The position numbers and the translations under genes were made by a program. The notes beneath the pieces were generated by a model. That model searched no databases and had not been told where the DNA came from. It saw only the letters and a program-made list of their open reading frames with translations. This document shows positions 1-6,208 of a stretch of 7,223 nt of DNA, in pieces. This DNA comes from CAZWUZ01 sp964637655 [NCBI: uncultured bacterium] (GTDB lineage: Bacteria > DAOPZR01): contig CAZWUZ010000197.1 in NCBI GenBank assembly GCA_964637655.1, positions 1 to 7,223 of the forward strand. Reading direction: 5' to 3'. How positions within the stretch are numbered: position 1 is the stretch's first letter; each line of letters begins with the position of its first letter.

Positions 1-665
1 CCGACGCGACCGCGACGGAGGCGAGCGCGCCGCAGGCCGACCCGCGCGTGCAGACGCAGGAACAGCAGCCGCGCACGGTGACCGACCCGGTCAACCCGCC
101 GCTGCTCACCATCACGGCACCCGCGCCCTTCGCCGTGACGTCGCGCGAACGCGCGCTGCAGGAGGCCGCGACCCGGCAGACGGCGGCACAGCGGCAGAGC
201 GGGCAGCAGGTGGCGACCGGGCCGAATGTCGGGCAGGGCATCAACCTTCCCGCGCATGAACTCGGGCAGGTGAGCGCCACGCTGCAGACCGCGCAGGGGC
301 CGGTGACCGTGCCCGCCTACGTGCCGGCGCAGACGCCGGTCGAGGGATTCTCGCAGCGTCCGCACAGCCCGATTATCTCGCACGGCTACGAGTCGTCGGG
401 GACCATTGTCTCGTCGCGCCGGCTCATCTACAAGGAACTGCCGCCGGTACCCGCCTGGCTGCAGCAGCAGGGGGTGGAGCCCGAGATGCGCTTCAAGGTG
501 CTCATCCTCCCTGACGGATCCATCACCCGGGTCGAACTGCTCGCCCGGTCGGGCGGCCGCCCGGAACTCGACGACGCGGTGCGCGCCGCCATCTACAAGT
601 GGAAGTATGAGCGCGGGGTCGGCGCCGAATGGCGCATCATCCGCGTCACCTACGATTTGCAGTGA
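1..665 (+). CDS. TonB-like energy transducer, C-terminal part (5' end outside the window)
   Basis: The frame is open from the first base (first whole codon at 3) to the TGA at 663-665, giving 220 residues without the N-terminus. The GTG at 48 is a possible start, but I treat it as internal because the same Ala/Pro/Gln-rich composition runs on upstream of it. The first 140 or so visible residues are low-complexity linker rich in Pro, Gln, Ala and Thr, as in the periplasm-spanning part of TonB. The last 75 or so residues look like a TonB C-terminal domain: PPVPAWLQQQGVEPEMRFKV, then LPDGSITRVELLARSGG, then LDDAVRAAIYKWKYERG and a final beta strand ending in YDLQ. TonB proteins pass proton-motive energy from ExbB/ExbD to outer-membrane receptors; the N-terminal membrane anchor would lie upstream of the window. 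The gene's partners are not in view, so the transported substrate is unknown. It is followed after 8 bases by a mobile element. A TonB-domain protein of another role is possible. Confidence 0.82.
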   Translation, partial: DATATEASAPQADPRVQTQEQQPRTVTDPVNPPLLTITAPAPFAVTSRERALQEAATRQTAAQRQSGQQVATGPNVGQGINLPAHELGQVSATLQTAQGPVTVPAYVPAQTPVEGFSQRPHSPIISHGYESSGTIVSSRRLIYKELPPVPAWLQQQGVEPEMRFKVLILPDGSITRVELLARSGGRPELDDAVRAAIYKWKYERGVGAEWRIIRVTYDLQ

Positions 666-673
666 CCCTCACG

Positions 674-703
674 ATGGTGCCACTCTTTCACATTTTCACA
701 TTT
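674..703 (+). repeat. Left terminal inverted repeat of the RAYT element
   Basis: This arm reads ATGGTGCCACTCTTTCAC followed by an AT-rich stretch and pairs with 1686-1715, 29 of 30 positions matching. From 686 to 705 it has a period of 8 bases (unit TTTCACAT, two and a half copies), which looks like an iteron-style protein-binding site. It begins 8 bases after the TonB stop codon. Confidence 0.85.
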
Positions 704-711
704 TCCTGCGC

Positions 712-717
712 GGGGGA
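712..717 (+). promoter_or_regulatory. Ribosome-binding site for the transposase
   Basis: GGGGGA lies 9 bases before the ATG at 727. It supports this start over the much longer open frame that begins at 406 inside the TonB-like gene. A TATAAT string (723-728) overlaps the ATG itself, so as a promoter it would start transcription downstream of the start codon; I do not count it as this gene's promoter. Confidence 0.5.
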
Positions 718-726
718 TATTGTATA

Positions 727-1701
727 ATGCGAGGCCCGAGAATAAGTTATCCCGGAGCAGTGCTTCACGTCTACAATCGTTTTGTTGACAAACATCCGTT
801 TTTCAAGACACCTGAAGATTACACGCTGGTGCTTGATCTGCTTTTTGAAATCGCGGAGACATTTGAAATCAGTGTCTACGCATATGCCATCATGCCGAAC
901 CATTTTCATTTCATCATGCAGACCCACAGCGGGGAACTGTCGCGCTTTTTCTGCCGTGTGTTTTCCCGTGTCGCCAAGACACTCAATAAACGTCATGAAC
1001 GCAGCGGTCACCTGTTTCAGGGACGGACGAAATCGCTGATCATACAGAACGAGAAATATTTCCATACGGCTGTTGCGTATGTGCTGCTCAATCCAATGCG
1101 GGCCGGGCTGTCACGGGATATCCTGGCATACCGATGGTCAAGCGCGGCAGCTATGCTGGCGAATGATGTGCCGCTTGATCGCGAACGTTTGCTTGAATTT
1201 CTCTTCAGTACCAGCCGCGTTTCGCCGCAGCGAGTACGTACGTGGCTGAAAGGTCTTGTGCCGGAGCAGAATGGTGCCGACTACGATGCGGTACGGCGTG
1301 GCGGGTTTATTGCCGACAGCGATTTCCGGCAGCAGGTACTCTACCGGCTTGAACGCCGCAAGCAGCAACGCGGCGGTTTGCGCCGCAAGACCGACCGCAT
1401 GCGGGTTGATTGTTCATGGCGTGAGATAACCGATAGGGTGAACCGGTACGTTGCAGAACATGAAGAATTGATGCCCTGGACAGATAGCAAGCGGGCCAAA
1501 CGTTTTTGTGCGTGGTACGTGGCGGTGTGCCGCTGCGGCTGGAAACTCGAAAAACTGCGGACGGAATGTCGTGAAGCCGGCGCGCCGCTTTCCCGCTATG
1601 CGATGGCAATCAAACGTATCGATAGCAATCAAAAAAAGCGTGTCTTTGCCAGAAAGGTTTGCCGTTACGTCATTAATGAAATCGCAAATGTGAAAAAGTG
1701 A
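727..1701 (+). CDS. REP-associated tyrosine transposase (RAYT, Y1/HUH family) with C-terminal DnaA-like domain
   Basis: This 324-residue protein starts MRGPRISYPGAVLHVYNRF, matching the usual RAYT opening (basic residues, then a YPGA-x-x-HV-type motif), which fixes the start at 727. The metal-binding HUH motif is seen as MPNHFHF with His59 and His61. The nucleophile is most likely Tyr118 in AYVLLNPMRAG, the family's conserved Y-x-x-x-NP-x-RAG helix; Tyr111 is a less likely alternative. Such enzymes cut and rejoin single-stranded DNA through a 5'-phosphotyrosine link at folded hairpins, without a second DNA strand. Residues from about 190 to 310 (FIADSDFRQQVLYRLERR through SRYAMAIKRI) resemble the DnaA-like helix-turn-helix tail of long RAYTs and may bind the repeat ends; this part is inference from pattern. 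The gene looks intact. Its TGA lies in the right inverted repeat, 12 bases before the next gene's ATG. Confidence 0.9.
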   Translation: MRGPRISYPGAVLHVYNRFVDKHPFFKTPEDYTLVLDLLFEIAETFEISVYAYAIMPNHFHFIMQTHSGELSRFFCRVFSRVAKTLNKRHERSGHLFQGRTKSLIIQNEKYFHTAVAYVLLNPMRAGLSRDILAYRWSSAAAMLANDVPLDRERLLEFLFSTSRVSPQRVRTWLKGLVPEQNGADYDAVRRGGFIADSDFRQQVLYRLERRKQQRGGLRRKTDRMRVDCSWREITDRVNRYVAEHEELMPWTDSKRAKRFCAWYVAVCRCGWKLEKLRTECREAGAPLSRYAMAIKRIDSNQKKRVFARKVCRYVINEIANVKK

Positions 1702-1715
1702 AAGAGTGGCACCAT
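1686..1715 (-). repeat. Right terminal inverted repeat of the RAYT element
   Basis: This arm is the reverse complement of 674-703 with one mismatch. It does double duty: it encodes the last residues and the TGA (1699-1701) of the transposase, and its outer end (GGCACCAT) includes the first two bases of the ATG of the DHH gene. A purine run GAAAGAG (1700-1706), 7 bases before that ATG, could serve as a weak ribosome-binding site for the host gene. Confidence 0.85.
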
Positions 1716-2703
1716 GAGTTCGGCACTGATTATCACGCATAACGACTTTGACGGTATCTTCAGCGGGGCCATCCTGCTGGCGGGATTGAAACCGCGGCGC
1801 CTGACCTGCGACGTGCAGATCGCCGCGCCGAAGCGCCTCGCGCGCGCGCTGACCGAGCACCTGGGCGGGTTCACGCTCCCTGACGAGGTGTATATCGCCG
1901 ACCTGGCGCTCAATGCCAACCAGGAGGACGACGTGCTGCGCGTGCTCAACCAGGTGCGCGAGCGCGGCGGCAAGGTTTACTGGTTCGATCATCACCGCTG
2001 GGATAAGGGGGTCTACGACCGCGCGGGCTACGTCTGCGACCGCCTCGTCGTCGATACCGCGGCGAAGACCGCGGCCCAGCTCATCCGCGACACCCTCTTC
2101 CCGCAGGACGCGCTTGCGGGCAAGCTCTTCCGCCTGCTCTACCGGCAGGAGCCGGAGGCGGGTACGCCGTGGGCGCAGGAGTGGTTCGCCTGCCTCGAGC
2201 ACGCGGTAAACTCTCGCAGCGACGCGGCGGTGCGCCGCGCGACCTTCCGCATCGCCTACCATGACCGCCCCGGCCTGCTCGCCACCATCGGCATGCGCTT
2301 CGCCCGCTTCGGGCGCCGCACCTTCGACCTCGACCGCCTGCCGCGGCGCATGGAGCAGACCAACGCCGGGCGCGCGCTGCTGGTTATCGACCTGCGCAAT
2401 TGCAGCGAGAACATCAACCGCCTTTATCGCGATATAGTCGAGAAGTACGCGCCGGACATCTACATCGCCGTGCTCGATGACACGCAGCTGCAGTGCGGGC
2501 GCGGGCAGTGGGCGGAGTTCTCGCTCGAGCCGTTCCTCGACGGGAGCGCACTCGGCACCCTGCGCGCCGAGGTGAAGGGGCACCGCTACGTCGGCGCCGT
2601 CACGCTGCGCCCGTCGCTGCGCAGCGCCCTGCGCGCGCTGCTGCGCCGCGGCTACAACGACGAGACGGAACAGTTCATCGCCCTCGTCCGCTCGCGCTAC
2701 TGA
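1714..2703 (+). CDS. DHH-family phosphoesterase
   Basis: The 329-residue protein shows the first DHH-superfamily motifs in order: HNDFDG (residues 9-14, for the usual HxDxDG), IADL with Asp63, and the signature DHH at 92-94 in VYWFDHHRW. These acidic and His residues bind two metal ions (commonly manganese) for cleavage of phosphodiester or phosphoanhydride bonds, as in RecJ, NrnA-type nanoRNases and cyclic-dinucleotide phosphodiesterases. I see no GGGH motif of a standard DHHA1 domain; the nearest is KGHRYVGAV near residue 288. The substrate therefore cannot be named, and NrnA or RecJ identity is not supported. The protein is predicted cytoplasmic. ATG 1714 is the first start after the transposase stop and abuts the element edge. 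The stop is one base before the HAD gene, so the two are probably co-transcribed. The GC-rich codon use matches the host genes and not the transposase. Confidence 0.85.
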   Translation: MSSALIITHNDFDGIFSGAILLAGLKPRRLTCDVQIAAPKRLARALTEHLGGFTLPDEVYIADLALNANQEDDVLRVLNQVRERGGKVYWFDHHRWDKGVYDRAGYVCDRLVVDTAAKTAAQLIRDTLFPQDALAGKLFRLLYRQEPEAGTPWAQEWFACLEHAVNSRSDAAVRRATFRIAYHDRPGLLATIGMRFARFGRRTFDLDRLPRRMEQTNAGRALLVIDLRNCSENINRLYRDIVEKYAPDIYIAVLDDTQLQCGRGQWAEFSLEPFLDGSALGTLRAEVKGHRYVGAVTLRPSLRSALRALLRRGYNDETEQFIALVRSRY

Positions 2704-2704
2704 C

Positions 2705-3358
2705 ATGCTCCTCGCTTTCGACATGGACGGCACGCTGTTCGACTCGCGCTCGCTCGTCGCCTGCTGCTACGCGCAGACGCTGCGCGAACTCGACCTGCCG
2801 TTCCCCGCGCCCGACGCGGAGACCATCCTCGCGCATGTCGGCAAGCCGGTGACGGAAATCATCGCCACGCTCTTCCCGCAGGCGACTGCGGTGCAGAAGC
2901 AGGCAGTCGCCGACCGCGGCCTGCAGCATATCGTCGCCGCCATCCGCCGCGGCGAGGGTCTCGTCTTCCCCGGCACGGCGGACACCCTGCGGGCGCTGTC
3001 AGCCGCGGGGCATACGCTCGCCATCGTCTCCAATGCCCGCCCTCCCTACCTGCGCGCCATCATTGAAACGCACGGTATCGCGGACCTGTTCGTGTTTCTC
3101 GGGTCGGTGGCCGATGCCCCGCCCGGCGGCAGCAAGGCGGACATCCTGCGTCGCGCGCTGACGGAGACCGGCTTCGTCTCCGCGCAGGCGCTGATGATCG
3201 GCGATCGCGCCGCGGACTATGACGCGGCCCGTGCCTGCGGCGTGCGCTTTGTCGCCTGCCGCTACGGGCATGGCACGCCCGACGAGTGGCCGCAGGCCGT
3301 TGTTGTGCTCGACGCGGTGACGAACCTGCCAGCCGCTGTTGCCCGCTTCGCCGCATGA
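2705..3358 (+). CDS. HAD-superfamily IA phosphatase, phosphoglycolate-phosphatase-like
   Basis: The 217-residue protein carries all four HAD motifs. Motif I is FDMDGTLFDS, with Asp6 as nucleophile and Asp8 as acid/base. Motif II is IVSN with Ser109. Motif III is Lys144 in GGSKADIL. Motif IV is MIGDRAADYDAA, with Asp167 and Asp171 for magnesium. A helical cap of the IA type lies between motifs I and II. The size and pattern fit the Gph/PGP-like group, which dephosphorylates small phosphate esters such as 2-phosphoglycolate (a product of DNA 3'-end repair and of oxygenase side reactions). Other members act on pyrophosphate or sugar phosphates, so the substrate is only a guess. It follows the DHH stop after one base and overlaps the TatD start by ATGA (3355-3358). 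There is no clear ribosome-binding site, so translation is probably coupled. Confidence 0.85.
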   Translation: MLLAFDMDGTLFDSRSLVACCYAQTLRELDLPFPAPDAETILAHVGKPVTEIIATLFPQATAVQKQAVADRGLQHIVAAIRRGEGLVFPGTADTLRALSAAGHTLAIVSNARPPYLRAIIETHGIADLFVFLGSVADAPPGGSKADILRRALTETGFVSAQALMIGDRAADYDAARACGVRFVACRYGHGTPDEWPQAVVVLDAVTNLPAAVARFAA

Positions 3359-4143
3359 CGCTCCCGCTCGTCGACAGTCATGCGCATCTGGACATGGCGG
3401 AGTATGCCGATGATTGCGAGGCGGTGGTCGGGCGCTTCCGCGCCGCGGGCGGCGAAACGCTCATCCTTGCAGCCGATGACCTGACTGCATCGACGGCGGC
3501 GCGTGATTTGGCAGCACGCTACGGGTTTCCCTTCATGGCCGGCGTGCATCCGCATACCGCGCGCGACCTGAATCCAGCCGAGTGGCATGCCCTGCGCACG
3601 TTGTGGCGCGACCCGCGCTGCTGCGCGGTCGGCGAAATCGGCCTCGACTACCATTATCCCGGCCATGACATGGGCGCGCAGCAGCGGATGTTCACCGCGC
3701 TGCTTGCGGCGGCTGTCGACGAACAACTCCCCGCGATTATCCATGCCCGCGATGCCGACGCTGATGCCGCAGCAGTGCTGCGCGAATTCCTCCCGCGCCT
3801 GCGCGGCGGCATTCTGCACTGCCATAACGGGTCGGCGCTGCTGGCGGAAACCGTGCTCGCCTTTCCCGGCTGGTACCTGTCGTTTGCCGGACCGGTGACC
3901 TACCCGAAAGCGCAGCGCCTGCGCGACGCTGTTGCAGCAACACCTGCTGACCGCCTGCTGACCGAAACCGATGCCCCCTACCTCGCCCCCCAGCCGCGGC
4001 GCGGAGAGCGCAATGAACCGGCCTATGTCGCGCACCTGCTGCCGGTCATGGCCGCCGCGCGTGGCGTAGCAGAAGAAGAACTTGCATCAACCATCGCAGC
4101 CAACGCCCGCGCCTTCCTCGCTCTGACCTCCTCCCGATCCTGA
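3355..4143 (+). CDS. TatD-family metal-dependent hydrolase (putative DNase)
   Basis: The 262-residue protein begins at the ATG of the ATGA overlap; the open frame reaches further back to 3286, but that extension lies inside the HAD gene and is Cys/Arg-rich out-of-frame sequence. TatD metal ligands are all visible: DSHAHLD (His9, His11), GEIGLDYHY (Glu94), IIHARDA (His130), ILHCHNGS (His155) and TETDAPYL (Asp206). TatD proteins are TIM-barrel enzymes of the amidohydrolase type; studied members act as 3'-5' exonucleases or DNases on damaged DNA. HCHNG stands where HCFSG is more usual, a small departure near the metal site. The length of about 260 residues is normal. It is the last gene of the DHH-HAD-TatD cluster and is followed by a repeat-bearing intergenic region. 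Exact substrate is unknown. Confidence 0.9.
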   Translation: MTLPLVDSHAHLDMAEYADDCEAVVGRFRAAGGETLILAADDLTASTAARDLAARYGFPFMAGVHPHTARDLNPAEWHALRTLWRDPRCCAVGEIGLDYHYPGHDMGAQQRMFTALLAAAVDEQLPAIIHARDADADAAAVLREFLPRLRGGILHCHNGSALLAETVLAFPGWYLSFAGPVTYPKAQRLRDAVAATPADRLLTETDAPYLAPQPRRGERNEPAYVAHLLPVMAAARGVAEEELASTIAANARAFLALTSSRS

Positions 4144-4176
4144 TTGTTGTGTACGCCGCACCGCGGATGAAAAGTG

Positions 4177-4231
4177 CCCAAAGTTATCCCGTAATTCCAT
4201 TAGTTGAGTGCCTGGCACCAGATTATGTGCC
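4177..4231 (+). repeat. Direct repeat copy 1 (55 bp, REP-like)
   Basis: This copy matches 4252-4306 at 52 of 55 positions (differences at 4189, 4223 and 4225). It starts CCCAAAGTTATC and ends TGTGCC, and contains one full GTGCC-T-GGCAC mini-palindrome. It is clearly AT-richer than the genes around it. The two copies are 75 bp apart, start to start. Confidence 0.88.
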
Positions 4232-4237
4232 TGGCAC
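4208..4237 (+). repeat. Paired mini-palindromes (BIME-like)
   Basis: Two identical imperfect palindromes GTGCC-T-GGCAC lie at 4208-4218 and 4227-4237, 8 bases apart. A third sits at 4283-4293 in repeat copy 2. Besides folding singly, the right arm of the first can pair with the left arm of the second, so alternative hairpins are possible. Such pairs of short palindromes between genes are typical of REP/BIME sequences moved by RAYT enzymes. No T-run follows, so these are not standard terminators. Whether the RAYT at 727-1701 acts on them is unproven; its own ends share only the TGGCACCA core. Confidence 0.6.
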
Positions 4238-4251
4238 CGGGGATATAATCA

Positions 4252-4306
4252 CCCAAAGTTATCTCGTAATTCCATTAGTTGAGTGCCTGGCACCAGAATT
4301 TGTGCC
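4252..4306 (+). repeat. Direct repeat copy 2 (55 bp, REP-like)
   Basis: Second copy of the repeat at 4177-4231. After its end the two contexts diverge: copy 1 runs into a complete second palindrome, while copy 2 runs into a degenerate version (GTGCCGGTTCAC, 4302-4313) that merges with the -35 box of the following promoter. Confidence 0.88.
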
Positions 4307-4313
4307 GGTTCAC

Positions 4314-4342
4314 TTGACGGGGGGTGTGGGGACTACTATAAT
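4314..4342 (+). promoter_or_regulatory. Sigma70-type promoter for the kinase/FecR/PAS operon
   Basis: TTGACG (4314-4319) and TATAAT (4337-4342) are separated by exactly 17 bases, one base short of the full consensus. Transcription would start near 4349, leaving a leader of about 30 bases before the kinase ATG at 4379. The spacer is very G-rich. The -35 box directly abuts the degenerate end of the second REP-like repeat, so the promoter may have arrived with, or be influenced by, the repeat DNA. Confidence 0.8.
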
Positions 4343-4369
4343 TATTGAGCGTGCCGGAGAGGTGCGCAT

Positions 4370-4374
4370 GGAGG
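4370..4374 (+). promoter_or_regulatory. Ribosome-binding site for the sensor kinase
   Basis: GGAGG lies 4 bases before the ATG at 4379, closer than ideal. A second purine run GGAGAGG (4356-4362) is better spaced for an out-of-frame ATG at 4368 that would encode only 15 residues before a stop overlapping the kinase start. I chose 4379 because it gives a complete signal peptide. Confidence 0.5.
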
Positions 4375-4378
4375 CGGC

Positions 4379-6208
4379 ATGGTGCGACTTGCGCTCATCG
4401 CCAGCATCGGCATAGTGCTTGCCGCGTATGCCCTGCCCGCTGCCGCCCACGAATCCCCGCACATTCTCATCCTCAACTCCTACCATCCCGGCTATGCATG
4501 GAGTGACGACGTGCAGGCGGCGCTGCTGCATGAACTGTCGGCCGACCTGCCGGATACCGACATCGTCATCGAGTACCTCGACAGCAAGCACTATCCGAAT
4601 CTGCGGCACCGTCAGGAATTCCTCGCGCTGCTCAAACGCAAGTATGCGAACCTGAACGTGTCGCTGATCGTCACGCTGGACAATCCCGCGCTCGAATTCG
4701 TGCTCGACCATCGCGACGTCTTTCGCGATATTCCGGTCGTCTTCGGCGGGGTCAACGGCTTTTCCCCGGCGCTGCTGCGCGGCGACACGAGCAGCACCGG
4801 CGTCCCCGAGGAACTCGATCCCGGCGGAACCATCCGCATCGCCCTGCGCCTGCAGCCGCAGCTGCGCGAATTCGTCGTGCTCAACGACACGACGGTGACG
4901 GGTGCGGGGAGTGCGCGCATGCTCGAGGCGGCGCGCCCGCAGTTGCCGGGCGAAATCACCTGGCGTTTTCTCCCCCCCGACCCGCTCCCGGCACTGGCGG
5001 CCGAACTGCGGGCGCTCCCCCCGACGAGCGCCGTGCTGCTGCTGTCGTATGCGAATGACAACCGCGGCACTGTTTACAATTCGACGGCCGTGCCGGAGCA
5101 GCTGCGCGACCTGACCCCGGTCCCTGTCTACGCGGTGCACGGGCCGCGGCTCGGGCATGGTATCGCCGGCGGCCTGCTGCTCGACGCGGCGGCGCACGGA
5201 GAGCAGGTGGCGGCGCTGGTGCAGCGCGTGCTGGCGGGCGAGGCGGCAGGGAATATCCCCGTCGACACGACGCCGCGCGCGGTGCCAATGTTTGACGAGC
5301 GAGAACTGCGCAGACATCGCCTCGATCCCGCCCTGCTGCCGGCGGGGAGCACGGTCATCAACCGGCTGCCGTCGGTCTGGCGCGACCATCCGCGGCAGGC
5401 GGCGGCAGCGACCGGGATTATCGCCGTCCTCGCGCTGCTGGTCGTGCTGCTGCTGGTCAACATCGTCAGGCGGCGGCGGGCGGAGGCGGAACTGCGCACG
5501 CTGGACGAGCGCAAAACCAATCTGCTCTCCAATGTCTCGCACGAACTGCGCACCCCGCTGGTAGCCATCCGCGGCTATGCGGAACTCATCAGCGAGGGGC
5601 TGTCGGGAAGCGTCACGCCGCGGCAGCAGGAGCAACTGGGCGTGGTCATCCGCAACATCGACCGCCTGCTCGAACTCATCGACCATCTGCTGGCGTTCGC
5701 CCGGCTCGAAAGCGGGGCGCTGCAGCTGCGCTGCCGCCCGCTCGACCTGCGCGCGGTGGTGCAGGATGCCATCGCCACGGTGACCCCGAAGGCGCAGCGG
5801 GCGCAGGTACTGCTGACGGTGCAGACGGACGCTGACCCGGTGATGGTCAACGGCGATGCTGACCGCCTGCAGCAGCTGCTGGCCAACCTGCTCGACAACG
5901 GCATCAAGTTCACCCCGCCCGGGGGGAGCGTCAGCGTCGACCTGCACGCAGACGGCGTGGCGGCGCGGCTGACGGTGCGCGATACCGGCCCGGGCATCCC
6001 GGCCGCAGCGCAGGAGCGGATCTTCGACCGCTTTTTCCAGGCGGACGCGGGGATCACGCGGCGGCACAGCGGCACGGGCATCGGCCTCGCGCTGGTCAGG
6101 GAAATCGCCCACCGGCATAACGGCACGGTGGCGGTGCGCAGCACGGAAGGTGAAGGGGCGCAGTTCACCGTGCTGCTGCCGCTGCACACCGCGGACGGCG
6201 AACGGTAA
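4379..6208 (+). CDS. Membrane sensor histidine kinase with periplasmic ABC-substrate-binding-like sensor
   Basis: The 609-residue protein has a signal peptide or first membrane segment (residues 1-23, cleavage likely after LPAAA). A periplasmic domain follows (about 26-335), beginning [20 protein letters not shown], the look of the ABC-transporter substrate-binding-like family found on many sensor kinases. One membrane helix lies at about 343-363. The kinase core then begins with an H-box SHELRTPL (His388 is the phosphorylated residue). The ATPase domain has an N-box ([11 protein letters not shown], 503-513), a G1 box DTGPGI (535-540), an F-box IFDRFFQ and a G2 box GTGIGL (565-570). No PAS, HAMP or receiver domain is seen between helix and H-box, so the signal passes directly. 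The ligand is unknown; small organic molecules are plausible for this sensor fold. A strong promoter lies upstream, and the stop overlaps the next start (TAATG). No cognate response regulator is in the window. Confidence 0.92.
   Translation: MVRLALIASIGIVLAAYALPAAAHESPHILILNSYHPGYAWSDDVQAALLHELSADLPDTDIVIEYLDSKHYPNLRHRQEFLALLKRKYANLNVSLIVTLDNPALEFVLDHRDVFRDIPVVFGGVNGFSPALLRGDTSSTGVPEELDPGGTIRIALRLQPQLREFVVLNDTTVTGAGSARMLEAARPQLPGEITWRFLPPDPLPALAAELRALPPTSAVLLLSYANDNRGTVYNSTAVPEQLRDLTPVPVYAVHGPRLGHGIAGGLLLDAAAHGEQVAALVQRVLAGEAAGNIPVDTTPRAVPMFDERELRRHRLDPALLPAGSTVINRLPSVWRDHPRQAAAATGIIAVLALLVVLLLVNIVRRRRAEAELRTLDERKTNLLSNVSHELRTPLVAIRGYAELISEGLSGSVTPRQQEQLGVVIRNIDRLLELIDHLLAFARLESGALQLRCRPLDLRAVVQDAIATVTPKAQRAQVLLTVQTDADPVMVNGDADRLQQLLANLLDNGIKFTPPGGSVSVDLHADGVAARLTVRDTGPGIPAAAQERIFDRFFQADAGITRRHSGTGIGLALVREIAHRHNGTVAVRSTEGEGAQFTVLLPLHTADGER

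Larger units (their letters stand above)
674..1715 (+). mobile_element. RAYT-type (IS200-like) element bounded by a 30-bp inverted repeat
   Basis: A single transposase gene is enclosed by arms at 674-703 and 1686-1715 that are reverse complements with one mismatch (A692 against the complement of A1697). The interior is visibly poorer in GC than the genes on both sides and uses different codons, which suggests horizontal arrival. There is no clear target duplication; the bases ATG occur at both outer edges (674-676 and 1714-1716) and could be a 3-bp duplication or simply part of the repeat. Classical IS200/IS605 elements lack terminal inverted repeats, and RAYT genes of enterobacteria are flanked by REP sequences, so these long perfect arms are a distinctive arrangement. 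The insertion separates the TonB-like gene from the DHH gene. Exact mobile ends are inferred from the repeat alone. Confidence 0.72.

Noticed and set aside
406-726. N-terminal extension of the transposase into the TonB-like gene
   Set aside because: The added 107 residues are out-of-frame TonB sequence rich in Ser/Arg; the ATG at 727 has a ribosome-binding site and matches the family's usual N-terminus.
723-728. TATAAT as a promoter for the transposase
   Set aside because: It overlaps the start codon and has no good -35 box at 16-18 bases; a transcript from it would miss the start codon.
1414-2733. A 439-codon open frame on the - strand opposite the DHH gene and transposase end
   Set aside because: It crosses the element boundary and two genes with clear motifs on the + strand; its composition is typical of antisense of GC-rich codons.
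4208-4237. Rho-independent terminator after the TatD gene
   Set aside because: The stems are only 5 bp and no run of T follows; they fit REP-like palindromes better.
4177-4306. CRISPR array
   Set aside because: Only two copies, 55 bp long with a 20-bp gap, with internal palindromes and no cas genes nearby.
4167-4415. Small open frame (82 residues) across the REP-like repeats, with a 25-residue internal repeat because 75 is a multiple of three
   Set aside because: It spans the promoter and overlaps the kinase start, has no good ribosome-binding site and matches no family I recognise; the repeat is better explained at DNA level. An unusual small protein is not fully excluded.
4310-6187. A 625-codon open frame on the - strand opposite the kinase gene
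   Set aside because: It is a GC-rich shadow: low-complexity Arg/Gln/His composition, no recognisable domain, and the + strand frame has a complete kinase with all motifs.
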